64,000 bases of DNA from Streptomyces sp. NBC_00376 (GCF_036077095.1 NZ_CP107960.1:3906001-3970000), one strand, 5' to 3'; positions 25,921-34,042 are shown, numbered from the stretch's first letter. Notes: generated from the letters alone by a model not told the origin. Made by a program: numbers and translations.

Positions 25921-26595
25921 GTGACCGCAGCACGCATTCTTGTCGTCGAGGACGACCACGGCCTGCGCGATGTCCTGGCCCGTGGCCTGCGTGACGAGGG
26001 CTTCGACGTCGTGACCGCCGCCGACGGCGCCACCGCGCTGAAGGCCGTCGACACGTCGGTGCACGCGGTCGTGCTCGATGTGGGGCTGCCGGACTCCGAC
26101 GGGCGCGATGTCTGCCAGGCGATGCGCGGTGCGGGCCACACCGTTCCGGTGATCTTCCTGACGGCCCGCGGCAATCTCACGGACCGGCTCTCCGGCTTCG
26201 CCTCCGGCGGCGACGACTACCTGGTCAAGCCGTTCCACCTCAGCGAGCTCGCGGCCCGCGTCCGCGCGGTCCTGAACCGTGCCGGGCACCGTGGCAGCAC
26301 CCTCGCCGACGACGCGGGCGCGGTGCGGCTGAACCCGATACGGCATGAGCTGACGGTCCACGACCGGCCCGTGTCCCTCACCCCCACCGAGTTCCGCCTG
26401 CTGGCGTGCCTGATGGCGGACCCCGGCTCCGTGGTACGCCGCCGGACGCTGCTGCGGGCGGGCTGGCCCGAGGGGGCGCAGGTCAGCGACAACACCCTGG
26501 ACCAGTACCTGACCCGCCTGCGCCGCAAGCTCCGCGAGTCGGACAGCCCCCGGGGCATCGGCACGGTCCGGGGCGTCGGCTACCGCTTCAGCTGA
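25921..26595 (+). CDS. OmpR-family response regulator
   Basis: 224 residues. Receiver with EDDHG, phospho-Asp in VLDVGLPDSDG and YLVKPF, then a winged helix (LTPTEFRLLACLM, DNTLDQYLTRLRRKLRE, VRGVGYRFS). The GTG at 25921 is probably leaderless: TAATAC, a good -10, lies eight bases upstream. It pairs with the histidine kinase 53 bp downstream. Confidence 0.93.
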   Translation: MTAARILVVEDDHGLRDVLARGLRDEGFDVVTAADGATALKAVDTSVHAVVLDVGLPDSDGRDVCQAMRGAGHTVPVIFLTARGNLTDRLSGFASGGDDYLVKPFHLSELAARVRAVLNRAGHRGSTLADDAGAVRLNPIRHELTVHDRPVSLTPTEFRLLACLMADPGSVVRRRTLLRAGWPEGAQVSDNTLDQYLTRLRRKLRESDSPRGIGTVRGVGYRFS

Positions 26596-26607
26596 GACCC
26601 CCATGAA

Positions 26608-26649
26608 CCGACAACCGATGAGCCGACGAGCCGACAACCGATGAGCCGA
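26608..26649. repeat. 19-bp direct repeats before the kinase start
   Basis: CCGACAACCGATGAGCCGA occurs twice (26608-26626 and 26631-26649) with a 23-bp period. It fills the space between regulator and kinase and leaves the kinase without a Shine-Dalgarno. Confidence 0.8.
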
Positions 26650-28022
26650 TGAAGCGCCACCTCACCCCCCGGACCCTCCGCGGCCGCCTCGCCCTGATGG
26701 CCCTCGCCACCGGCGCGCTGTGGATCGGCGTCCTGACCACCGTCTTCAACCTCGCCCTCGACAAGCGGCTGCACGGCCAGGCCGACGACATCCTGCGCAC
26801 CCGTGCCGAGGCCGTGGCGGCGACCGTGGACGTACGCCCGGACGGTCGGCTCGTCGTCCGGGAGCCGGCCGAGGACCAGGCCCTGGACGCCGGGGTCTGG
26901 ATCTTCCAGGGCGGCACGGTCATCGAGAAACCCCCCACCGCACCCCCCGGCCTGGAGGCGCGGGCGGCCCACCTGGCCGGCCGGCCCGGGACCTTCGCCG
27001 ACGCCGGGGGCGCCGGGTCATGGCGGCTGTACGCCTTCCCCGTCGACGCCCCCGCCCGGCAGGGACACCCGCCCGCACGGGCCGGTACCGTCGTCAGCTC
27101 GGTGAGCCTCGACCCCTACCGCAGCACGGCGGACACCGCCCTGGCCGGCTCGATCGCCCTGGCCCTGCTCCTGCTCGCCACCATCTATCTCCTGACCCGC
27201 CTCGTCGTACGGCGGGCCCTGCGCCCCGTGACCGCGATGAGCGAGCAGGCCACCCGATGGAGCGCCGCGGGCGCCCCGGAACGGTTCGGCGCCGAGGGCA
27301 GGCCCGCCGAACTCGCCGCGTTCGCCACCAGCCTGGACACACTGCTGGACCGGCTGGCCGCGGTCCTGCGCCACGAGCAGCAGCAGGCCGCCGAGCTGTC
27401 CCACGAACTGCGCACCCCGCTCGCCCGGATCACCGCCGAAACCGAGTGGCTCACCGGACGGCCCCGTACCGCGGAACAGCAGCAGACCTCCCTGGCGGCC
27501 ATCGCGGGCGCCGCCTCGATCATGCAGCAGATCTGCGACTCGCTGCTCTCCGAGGTCCGTACCCGCAACACGCGAACCCCCGGCCGCTCCCGTTTCGCCG
27601 ACGTCGCGCATCGCCTGGCACAGCGCAACGCGGCCCAGTTCCCCGACGCCCCGCCCGTGACCGTCACGACGGACGGCACGCAGGACGTGACCATCGGCGT
27701 CTCGGAGGACGTCGCCGAACGCATCCTGACGCCACTCCTGGACAACGCCCGCCGCTACGCGACCCGGTCGGTCGCCCTCACCTGCGCACCGGGCGCCGGA
27801 GAGATCACGGTGTACGTGTCCGACGACGGCCCCGGCGTCCCGCCGGACTTCGTCGCCTCGCTCTTCGAACCCGGCCGCCGCGCCCGCCCCGAGGACGGAC
27901 ACGACGGCGCGGGACTCGGTCTGGCCCTGGCCCGCCGACTGGCCAGGGCCGCGGGCGGCGACATCACGCTGGACGCCACCGCCCCCGGCGCACGCTTCGT
28001 CGTCACCCTTCCGACGGGCTGA
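26649..28022 (+). CDS. Sensor histidine kinase
   Basis: 457 residues. TM1 at about 12-36, an extracytoplasmic domain of some 125 residues, TM2 at about 166-183, HAMP, then LSHELRTPLAR with His252, LDNARRYA (N-box), DDGPGVP and AGLGLALAR. Partner of the preceding response regulator. Its last 20 bases overlap the 3' end of the opposite-strand COG4705 gene. Two alternative upstream ATGs are out of frame. Confidence 0.92.
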   Translation: MKRHLTPRTLRGRLALMALATGALWIGVLTTVFNLALDKRLHGQADDILRTRAEAVAATVDVRPDGRLVVREPAEDQALDAGVWIFQGGTVIEKPPTAPPGLEARAAHLAGRPGTFADAGGAGSWRLYAFPVDAPARQGHPPARAGTVVSSVSLDPYRSTADTALAGSIALALLLLATIYLLTRLVVRRALRPVTAMSEQATRWSAAGAPERFGAEGRPAELAAFATSLDTLLDRLAAVLRHEQQQAAELSHELRTPLARITAETEWLTGRPRTAEQQQTSLAAIAGAASIMQQICDSLLSEVRTRNTRTPGRSRFADVAHRLAQRNAAQFPDAPPVTVTTDGTQDVTIGVSEDVAERILTPLLDNARRYATRSVALTCAPGAGEITVYVSDDGPGVPPDFVASLFEPGRRARPEDGHDGAGLGLALARRLARAAGGDITLDATAPGARFVVTLPTG

Positions 28023-28848
28023 GCTTCCGTGCGCCGGACGCCTCCAGGGGGTCGTCCTGCGCCACATCGCGCCGGGTCCGGGTCAGAAAGAGGACGAGGG
28101 CGAGGATGACGACGAGGAACAGGACACTGGTACCGACCGTGCCCAGCCCGAGACCGCCGTCCGCCGTGGGCTGCGACAGGTAGTCGCCCAGCGAGGCACC
28201 GAGCGGCCGGGTCAGCACGTACGCGATCCAGAACGACCACACCGCGTTGAAGTCGAGCGTGCGGTGAGCGAGGGCGACGGCCGCGATCAGCGCCGCGAAC
28301 ACGATCGCGGAGAGCCAGTACCCGAGGTTCAGCTTCTCCGCCGTCAGGTCTCCGGCGGACGTGCCCAGGGCGAAGGTGAACAGAATCGCCAGCCAGTAGA
28401 AGGCCTCGCGCCGTGTCGTACGGATCGAGTGGATCGACAGCGTCCGCTCACTCGCGTACCAGGCGAAGAACGTGACGGCGAGCGCCACCGCGAACACCAC
28501 GGTCGTGGTCTGGAGCGGAACGCCCAGGTTGTCGGTCAGGTTGTCGCTGATCAGCGTGCCGACCACGCTGATCAGGACCACGGACAGCCAGTACAGCCCC
28601 GGTACGTAGGAACGCGCCCGGAACTGGAAGACCAGGGTGACGACCAGCAGGGCACTCATCAGGTATGAGGTGTTGGTCAGCCCCATGCCGAGGTTGTCGT
28701 TGAGCAGATCGGCCGCGGTCTCGCCCACGGTGGTGCACAGCACCTTGATCACCCAGAAGTAGAGGGTCACTTCCGGGACCTTGTTGAACATCTGCCGCGC
28801 CCGCGTGCGTCCGCCGGGTGCGTACGTGTCCGTCGTGTCGGTTGTCAT
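28003..28848 (-). CDS. COG4705-type polytopic membrane protein
   Basis: 281 residues with about eight membrane helices. A motif of the form G-x-x-x-(S/A)D-x-L-x-(D/E)-x-L-x-(L/M)G recurs four times: TAADLLNDNLGMG, LISDNLTDNLGV, SAGDLTAEKLNLG and ASLGDYLSQP. That internal repetition is typical of COG4705 predicted membrane-anchored proteins. Function unknown. It converges on the kinase gene with a 20-bp 3' overlap, so the two messages are antisense at their ends. Confidence 0.85.
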   Translation of the reverse strand: MTTDTTDTYAPGGRTRARQMFNKVPEVTLYFWVIKVLCTTVGETAADLLNDNLGMGLTNTSYLMSALLVVTLVFQFRARSYVPGLYWLSVVLISVVGTLISDNLTDNLGVPLQTTTVVFAVALAVTFFAWYASERTLSIHSIRTTRREAFYWLAILFTFALGTSAGDLTAEKLNLGYWLSAIVFAALIAAVALAHRTLDFNAVWSFWIAYVLTRPLGASLGDYLSQPTADGGLGLGTVGTSVLFLVVILALVLFLTRTRRDVAQDDPLEASGARKLSPSEG

Positions 28849-28919
28849 GGAACGGCACGCTGGCAGGGGCTCCCTGAAATTTTCCTGACTGCGTTCCGCC
28901 GGGCCTCATCGCCCCGATC

Positions 28920-28952
28920 GAAGGGCGGCACCCGGCCCGGGTGTCGCCCTTC
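28920..28952. terminator. Hairpin, second copy of the GGGCGGCACCC type
   Basis: GAAGGGCGGCACCC (28920-28933) pairs with 28939-28952 around a GGCCC loop. It differs from the hairpin at 25095 only at its outer base pairs and loop. Confidence 0.7.
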
Positions 28953-28993
28953 CCTGTATCCAAAGCCGAGTCACGCCCGGCGCAACGACGCCT

Positions 28994-29227
28994 TCACGGC
29001 AGCCTCCCCTCCCTGTTGACCTCCCGGACCCGGGCCCGCAACACCTCCCCCAGCGGCGCCGGGCGCACCGACTCCGGCGGGCAGTCCCACTCCGCCCCAC
29101 CACCCGGCGCCCGCAGTTGTACGTACGGCCCGACGCGCCCCATCACGCGCCCCACCCGCCCGTCCCGGGTGTCCACCGCGAACGAACCCGGCTCCGGCCC
29201 ACACGCCTCAATCCCTTCACCGTTCAT
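28994..29227 (-). CDS. Small conserved protein (77 aa)
   Basis: A compact sequence FAVDTRDGRVGRVMGRVGPYVQLR followed by AEWDCPPESVRP looks like a small beta-barrel. ATG 29227 lies inside the end of the upstream gene (11-bp overlap), so the two are coupled. It belongs to the set of small genes often found beside XRE/DUF397 pairs in Streptomyces. No function known. Confidence 0.7.
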   Translation of the reverse strand: MNGEGIEACGPEPGSFAVDTRDGRVGRVMGRVGPYVQLRAPGGGAEWDCPPESVRPAPLGEVLRARVREVNREGRLP

Positions 29228-29465
29228 GACCGGCCAGTCCCTGCGCCTCCAGCACCACACTCAGCCTCAGCGCCGTGTCGAGATTGCACCGGCCGAGGTC
29301 CACCAGCGGCGTCCCCGGGTCGCTCCCCGCACATGACACCGGGTCGATCCGCAGCGATGGCAGCGTGATCCCGACACCCGAGAACCCCTCCTTCAACCGC
29401 GTCACCGCGTCCTCCGCTGCCCGCACTCTGCCCTCCGCCGCCCTGCGCCGTTCCTTGATCGTCAT
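29217..29465 (-). CDS. Small conserved protein (82 aa)
   Basis: The N-terminus is a basic helix (TIKERRRAAEGRVRAAEDAVTRLKEG); the rest (GITLPSLRIDPVSCAGSDPG, LVDLGRCNLDTALRLSVVLE) is mixed. ATG 29465 is preceded by GGAAAGGA. It is divergent from the XRE regulator and heads a two-gene unit with the 77-residue protein. Function unknown. Confidence 0.7.
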   Translation of the reverse strand: MTIKERRRAAEGRVRAAEDAVTRLKEGFSGVGITLPSLRIDPVSCAGSDPGTPLVDLGRCNLDTALRLSVVLEAQGLAGHER

Positions 29466-29479
29466 GATCCATTCCTTTC

Positions 29480-29512
29480 CACGCTGAGTGATGACAATGC
29501 ATACCCAGCGTG
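29480..29512. promoter_or_regulatory. Spaced inverted repeat in divergent promoter
   Basis: CACGCTG (29480-29486) and CAGCGTG (29506-29512) are exact reverse complements with centres 26 bp apart, in the gap between the XRE regulator and the small-gene pair. Candidate autoregulatory site. Confidence 0.4.
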
Positions 29513-29579
29513 TCCAACGCGTCGCTAACCTGGAAGAGGCGCAGAACCAACAACCGCACATGTGTCACAGGGAGTTGTC

Positions 29580-30422
29580 ATGCCGGGGCCCAAGAAGCTC
29601 GACCCCTCCTCCTCGCCACGCGCCCTGCTCGGCGCGGAACTCCGCCACCGAAGAGAGGGCGCGGGCCTCTCGCAGGAGGCGCTGGGCATCCCGCTGTTCG
29701 TAAGCGGTTCCTTCATCGGGCAGTTGGAGGCCGGTACGCGTCGGATGCAGTTGGACCAGGCCGAGAAGCTGGACGGGATCCTGAAGTCGGAAGGCTTCTT
29801 CGTTCGCAACTGCGCGGCCCTGAAGAAGTCGAAGTACCCGGATCACTTCGCGGAAGCGGCTGATGCGGAGGCCCTCGCGAAGACGATCAGGGAGTACGCG
29901 CCGCAGCTGATCCCCGGGCTGTTGCAGACAGAGGCGTACGCGCACGCAGTGATCCGTGCCTACCAGCCGACGGCTCCGGAGGACGACATCAACGACCTGG
30001 TCGTGGCACGGCTGGAGCGAGCACAGGTCCTGGCCGACCCAACAACGCCCTTGTTCTGGGCAGTTCTCGACGAGACGGTGTTACGCCGAGTGGTCGGCGG
30101 CCCGGCAGTGATGGCGGAGGCGCTCCGCCGCATCCTGAAGCTGGCCCGCGAACACCGGATCATCGTGCAGGTGCTGCCGTTCAGCGCAGGCGCCCACATG
30201 GCCATGGAAGGCCAGCTCAAGCTGATGTCCTTCCGGGACGCACCGCCACTCGCCTACCTCCAGAGCCTCGGCTCGGGGACGTTGCACGACGACCCGGCGA
30301 CCGTCAGGCACCACGAACTGACCTACGATCTGGTGGCGGCCAGCGCATTGTCACCCCAGGCGTCCCTGGCCCTGATCGAGTCGGTGGCGGAGGATTACGC
30401 CCATGAAGATCAGCAGTTCTGA
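29580..30422 (+). CDS. XRE-family regulator with DUF5753 domain (WhiJ-like)
   Basis: 280 residues. The HTH_31 domain at about 15-75 includes LLGAELRHRREGAGLSQEAL and FIGQLEAGTRRM. A DUF5753 C-terminal domain follows (YAPQLIPGLLQTEAYA, VLDETVLRR, VQVLPFSAGAHMAMEGQ). ATG 29580 follows AGGGAG and is preferred to the GTG six codons earlier. These regulators pair with a DUF397 protein, as in the whiJ and abaA loci that affect Streptomyces development and antibiotic production. Confidence 0.92.
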   Translation: MPGPKKLDPSSSPRALLGAELRHRREGAGLSQEALGIPLFVSGSFIGQLEAGTRRMQLDQAEKLDGILKSEGFFVRNCAALKKSKYPDHFAEAADAEALAKTIREYAPQLIPGLLQTEAYAHAVIRAYQPTAPEDDINDLVVARLERAQVLADPTTPLFWAVLDETVLRRVVGGPAVMAEALRRILKLAREHRIIVQVLPFSAGAHMAMEGQLKLMSFRDAPPLAYLQSLGSGTLHDDPATVRHHELTYDLVAASALSPQASLALIESVAEDYAHEDQQF

Positions 30423-30612
30423 CTACGACCTTTCCGCCGCGACTTGGCACAAGTCCTCCTACAGCGGGGGCAGCGGCGGCGACTGCCTCGAAGTCGCCGA
30501 CGGCCACCCCGGCATCGTCCCCGTCCGCGACTCCAAGGTGACCGACGGCCCGACGCTCGTGTTCCGGGCCGCCGCGTGGACGTCGTTCGTCGCGGACCTC
30601 AAGAACGACTAG
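30403..30612 (+). CDS. DUF397 protein, partner of the XRE regulator
   Basis: 69 residues with the canonical WHKSSYSGGSGGDCLEVAD, VPVRDSKVTDGPTLVF and AAWTSFVADLK blocks. The ATG lies 20 bp inside the regulator gene, giving tight coupling. DUF397 proteins are proposed to bind and antagonise the paired regulator. Confidence 0.92.
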   Translation: MKISSSDYDLSAATWHKSSYSGGSGGDCLEVADGHPGIVPVRDSKVTDGPTLVFRAAAWTSFVADLKND

Positions 30613-30937
30613 CCTCCGCGCCCGCCTTCCGAGCCGTGGCGGCGATGCCCTGGAGTGCCGCGATGTGCAGCGCCAGGGCTTGCCGCCCGGCCGGGGTGAG
30701 CGACAGCCAGGTGCGGGGGCGCTTGCCGACGTAGCCCTTGCGGACGGCGAGGTACCCGATCACCTCCAGGGCGGAGGCGATCTTGCTGAGCATCGAGTCG
30801 GACACCTGGCAGCTGCTGCGCACGGTGGCGAACTCGGCCTCGTCGCACGCCGAGAGGAAGGCGACGACCGTCAGCCGGGTGGGGTGGTTGATCGCCGCGT
30901 CGATCGCGGGCTCGCCCGGCTGGGAGGCGGCGGTCAT
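30599..30937 (-). CDS. Winged-helix (MarR/ArsR-like) regulator
   Basis: 112 residues. AINHPTRLTVVAFLSACDEAEF, SDSMLSKIASALEVIGYLAVRKGYVG and RTWLSLTPAGRQAL form the one-domain transcriptional-regulator fold (COG-type winged helix DNA-binding domain). ATG 30937 overlaps the stop of the upstream membrane-protein gene (ATGA). Its stop lies 14 bp inside the converging DUF397 gene. It may bind the overlapping palindromes at 31473-31501 upstream of the operon. Confidence 0.85.
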   Translation of the reverse strand: MTAASQPGEPAIDAAINHPTRLTVVAFLSACDEAEFATVRSSCQVSDSMLSKIASALEVIGYLAVRKGYVGKRPRTWLSLTPAGRQALALHIAALQGIAATARKAGAEASRS

Positions 30938-31404
30938 CCGGCCACCTGGAGCTTCTGCCTGATCGACGCGTTCCGTGCGACGAACACCGCCCAGGCGCCC
31001 AGCCCCAGGACGGCGAACATCGCGATCTTGCCGACTGCCTGATCGGCACCGAACTGCCGGCACAGCCCGTACGTCGCGCCGCCCGCGGCGAGAAGGATCA
31101 GGAGCGGGACCCCGGCCCTGCGCAGGCGCGCGGACCAGGGCAGCGTCACCATCACTCCCGACCTGCGCCTGACAACATTGACGAGCGCCACCAGTACGGC
31201 CAGGCCCGCGAACGCGACCAGCAGGGACAGGGGCACCGCCCATCCGCCCCGCCCCTGGGCCCAGGCATCGACGAGGGCGGGAACGATCAGAGCCACGGCC
31301 GCCGCGGGGCCATACCACGCGGGAGTCAGCCCGGCCGTGAGGCGGGCCCGCTCCCTGGACGCCTCGATGCCTTGCAGAGCTTCGGCTGCCAAGTCGGCGT
31401 TCAT
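30934..31404 (-). CDS. Four-TM membrane protein cotranscribed with regulator
   Basis: 156 residues: a short helical N-terminus (DLAAEALQGIEASRERARL) and four membrane segments in two pairs. ATG 31404 follows GGGAGGA. Small membrane proteins of this type are often coupled to a one-domain winged-helix regulator. Function unknown. Confidence 0.8.
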   Translation of the reverse strand: MNADLAAEALQGIEASRERARLTAGLTPAWYGPAAAVALIVPALVDAWAQGRGGWAVPLSLLVAFAGLAVLVALVNVVRRRSGVMVTLPWSARLRRAGVPLLILLAAGGATYGLCRQFGADQAVGKIAMFAVLGLGAWAVFVARNASIRQKLQVAG

Positions 31405-31472
31405 GTGTGTTCCTCCCGGTATGCCCATCGCTTCACCGCTACGTCTGCGGCCCGCCTGATCATTCTGACATT

Positions 31473-31501
31473 TACTTTCCTGGCAGGAAAGTACTTTCCT
31501 G
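31473..31501. promoter_or_regulatory. Overlapping perfect palindromes upstream of the operon
   Basis: TACTTTCCTG-G-CAGGAAAGTA (31473-31493) is a perfect 10-1-10 palindrome. CAGGAAAGTACTTTCCTG (31484-31501) is a second, perfect 18-bp palindrome sharing the middle arm. Three identical half-sites thus alternate in orientation. A TTGACC -35-like box for the opposite strand starts at 31502. Confidence 0.7.
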
Positions 31502-31596
31502 TTGACCTTCCACCCTGCCACCCGATCGTGTAGACGTTTCAGGCCATATATGCGATTTAGGAGAGAAGCGGCGCCGACGGACGCAATCATTCGGCG

Positions 31597-33207
31597 GTGA
31601 ACTCAACATTCCGGACGACCCACCGTCCCAAGTCACTGCGTGCGGCCGGGTTCGGCGCGCTCGCCGTACTGACCCTGCTTCCGGCGATCCCGGCCGCCGC
31701 CTCCACCGCGAAGGAAGCGTCACCGCGGCCCGCGGCGCAGGCGATGCACCGCCCCGTCACCCGGGCCGAGGCCAGGACCTCCGCGCGCCTCGACTCGTTG
31801 CAGGGCAGGCCGGAGCGGCTGAAGGCGTTCTTCAAGGCCCTGCCCAAGGGCGGTGACCTGCACAACCACCTGTCGGGTGCGGTCACCACCGAGTACCTGA
31901 TCCAGCTCGCGAGCGAGGCCGGGCTGTGCATCGACGGGACGGACACGGCCGTGGCGCCGCCGTGCGGGCCGGGTACGAGGCCGGCGGCCGACGCGCAGCA
32001 CGACGCCGCGTTCCGGCAGCGGATCATCCGGGCCTGGTCCATGCAGGACTTCCCGGCCGACCAGTCCGGGCACGACCACTTCTTCGACACGTTCGGCAAG
32101 TTCGGCATGGCCACCTGGTACACCCGCGGCAAGATGCTCGCGAACGTGGCCAACACCGTGGTCGAGCAGAACCAGTTCTACCTGGAGACCCTGGTCACCC
32201 CCGCTTCGGACGCCAGCAGGGCGCTCGCCGACAAGGTGGGCTACGACGCCGACCTGGCCGCCCTCCACGCCAAGCTCGTGGCCGGTGGCCGGCTCGACCG
32301 GGTGGTGGACGAGGCGGTCCAGGAGGCCGACGACACCGACGTGCAGTTCCGCGAGGCCGCGCACTGCGACACGCCCCGCCCCGACCCGGGCTGCAAGCTC
32401 CCCGTCAGGTGGATCTCCCAGGTGTCCCGGGGCAGCTCCCCGGTACGGGTGTTCACACAGATGGCGGTCGGCATGCGACTGGCCGAGCGCGACCCGAGGT
32501 TCCTCGCGGTCAACCTCGTACAGCCGGAGGACGGCGAGAGCGCGCTGGCCAACTACAGCCTCCAGATGCGGATGCTGAAGTACCTGCGCGGCCAGTACCC
32601 GGACTCCCACCTCACCCTGCACGCCGGTGAGCTGGCCCCCGGCCTGGTCAAGCCCGAGGACCTGACCTTCCACATCCGTGAAGCGGTGCTCGTGGCAGGA
32701 GCCGAGCGCATCGGCCACGGCGTGGACCTGGTCCACGAGGACGACTGGCGGCAGCTGGCCCGCACGATGGCGCGGCGCAACGTGGCCGTCGAGGTGCCGT
32801 TCTCCAGCAACAAGCAGATCCTCGGCATCGCGGGCGACGACCACCCGTTCAACGCCTACCGCCGCTACGGCGTCCCGATCGTCCTGGCCACCGACGACCC
32901 GGGCGTCTCCCGGATCGACATCAGCCACGAGTACCAGTACGCGGCCAAGACGTACGGCCTCAGCTACGTCGAGCTGAAGGACCTGGCCCGCGCCTCGCTG
33001 GAGTACGCGTTCCGCGAGGGCCGCAGCCTGTGGGCCACCGGCTCCGCCCCGTCCGGCTACCGCCCGGTCTCCGCCTGCCAGGGCAACCGGCCGGGCACCG
33101 ACCGCCCGAGCTCCCGCTGCGCCCGCTACCTCGCCGACAATCCGAAGGCGGCGACCGAGTGGCGCCAGGAGGCGGCATTCGCCGTCTTCGAGCGCGACAA
33201 CCGCTGA
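31597..33207 (+). CDS. Secreted adenosine deaminase-family enzyme
   Basis: 536 residues. Signal peptide at the N-terminus (FGALAVLTLLPAIPAAAS). The amidohydrolase-fold deaminase shows GDLHNHLSG (metal His89 and His91), TLHAGE (His and catalytic Glu), RIGHGVDLV and ATDDPGVSR. It is longer than cytosolic adenosine deaminases and closer to exported or ADGF-like forms. It would convert extracellular adenosine to inosine. The GTG at 31597 has no clear ribosome-binding site. Confidence 0.88.
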   Translation: MNSTFRTTHRPKSLRAAGFGALAVLTLLPAIPAAASTAKEASPRPAAQAMHRPVTRAEARTSARLDSLQGRPERLKAFFKALPKGGDLHNHLSGAVTTEYLIQLASEAGLCIDGTDTAVAPPCGPGTRPAADAQHDAAFRQRIIRAWSMQDFPADQSGHDHFFDTFGKFGMATWYTRGKMLANVANTVVEQNQFYLETLVTPASDASRALADKVGYDADLAALHAKLVAGGRLDRVVDEAVQEADDTDVQFREAAHCDTPRPDPGCKLPVRWISQVSRGSSPVRVFTQMAVGMRLAERDPRFLAVNLVQPEDGESALANYSLQMRMLKYLRGQYPDSHLTLHAGELAPGLVKPEDLTFHIREAVLVAGAERIGHGVDLVHEDDWRQLARTMARRNVAVEVPFSSNKQILGIAGDDHPFNAYRRYGVPIVLATDDPGVSRIDISHEYQYAAKTYGLSYVELKDLARASLEYAFREGRSLWATGSAPSGYRPVSACQGNRPGTDRPSSRCARYLADNPKAATEWRQEAAFAVFERDNR

Positions 33208-33219
33208 CCCGAGCGTCCC

Positions 33220-33296
33220 GGGCCGGGTACGGGGCTTGAGCCCCGGGCCCGGTACGGGGGCTTGAGCCCCGGGCCCGGTACGGGGGCTTGAGCCCC
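33220..33296. terminator. Three tandem hairpin units after the deaminase
   Basis: Units at 33220-33244, 33245-33270 and 33271-33296 each read GGGCC(C)GGTACGGGG(G)CTTGAGCCCC. Each contains the stem GGGGCT/AGCCCC. They lie between the convergent deaminase and TetR genes and probably form a bidirectional terminator array. Confidence 0.7.
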
Positions 33297-33330
33297 GGGC
33301 GCGCCGCGCTCTTCGTACGGGCGTCATGCG

Positions 33331-33930
33331 TTACTCGCCTCGACCGTCCTGCTCCGCCGCCCACAGATGGCCGAGCGTCCCGAGGACCAGACGACAGACG
33401 TCGTCCGGATCGGCCCCGGCCAGGGGCTCCCGGGCGACGACCGTCCGCATCAGGCCGATTCCCAGCAGCCAGGCCATGGCGAGATCCGCACGCAGCGCGC
33501 CGTCCTCGGCCCCGGACAGCCCGGCCAACGCGCTCTGGTACGCCTCGCCCAGCTCCCGCAGGGTTCCGGCCGCCTCGTCGCCCCGCCCGACCGACCGCAG
33601 ATAGACCTCCAGGGAACGGTCTTCCGGCCCCTCCGCGCTCCGGGTCAGCATCGAGCGCAGGGCGGTCTCGAAGAGTTCCTCCGGCGGCGTCGCCCGCAGC
33701 TGCTCCAGTCCGCCGAGCGCGACGACCTCCGTCAGCAGCCCCCGCTTCGAGCCGAAGTACCTGAACAACAGGGCCTGGTTGACCCCGGCCCGCGCCGCGA
33801 TCTCCCGGACCGTCGCCCCCTCGTAACCCCGCTCCGCGAACAGGTCCCGGGCCGCCTCCAGCAAGCGGCGACGGGTGGCCGCGGCGTCCCTGCGGCGCTC
33901 TTCGGGCTGCGGGGCGGAAGCGGTCTCCAT
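33331..33930 (-). CDS. TetR-family regulator
   Basis: 199 residues. HTH at about 20-66 (RRRLLEAARDLFAERGYEGATVREIAARAGV and LLFRYFGSKRGLL). ATG 33930 follows AGAGGAAA. It diverges from the P450-ferredoxin operon, whose promoter carries a perfect palindrome, so it probably represses that operon. The ligand is unknown. Confidence 0.93.
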   Translation of the reverse strand: METASAPQPEERRRDAAATRRRLLEAARDLFAERGYEGATVREIAARAGVNQALLFRYFGSKRGLLTEVVALGGLEQLRATPPEELFETALRSMLTRSAEGPEDRSLEVYLRSVGRGDEAAGTLRELGEAYQSALAGLSGAEDGALRADLAMAWLLGIGLMRTVVAREPLAGADPDDVCRLVLGTLGHLWAAEQDGRGE

Positions 33931-33980
33931 GGCGGCTTTCCTCTCGAACGGCCCGTCAGGATAACGGCCTTAAAGCGTCG

Positions 33981-34010
33981 TTGACTGCTCGGGAAGACCA
34001 CTTCTACCGT
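33981..34010 (+). promoter_or_regulatory. P450 operon promoter
   Basis: TTGACT (33981-33986), an 18-bp spacer and TACCGT (34005-34010). Confidence 0.55.
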
Positions 34011-34028
34011 TGTAAGCAGCTGCTTACA
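34011..34028. promoter_or_regulatory. TetR-type operator, perfect 18-bp palindrome
   Basis: TGTAAGCAGCTGCTTACA is a perfect palindrome directly after the -10 box, covering the expected transcription start of the P450 operon. Confidence 0.75.
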
Positions 34029-34042
34029 TCTGGGAGGCCGCA

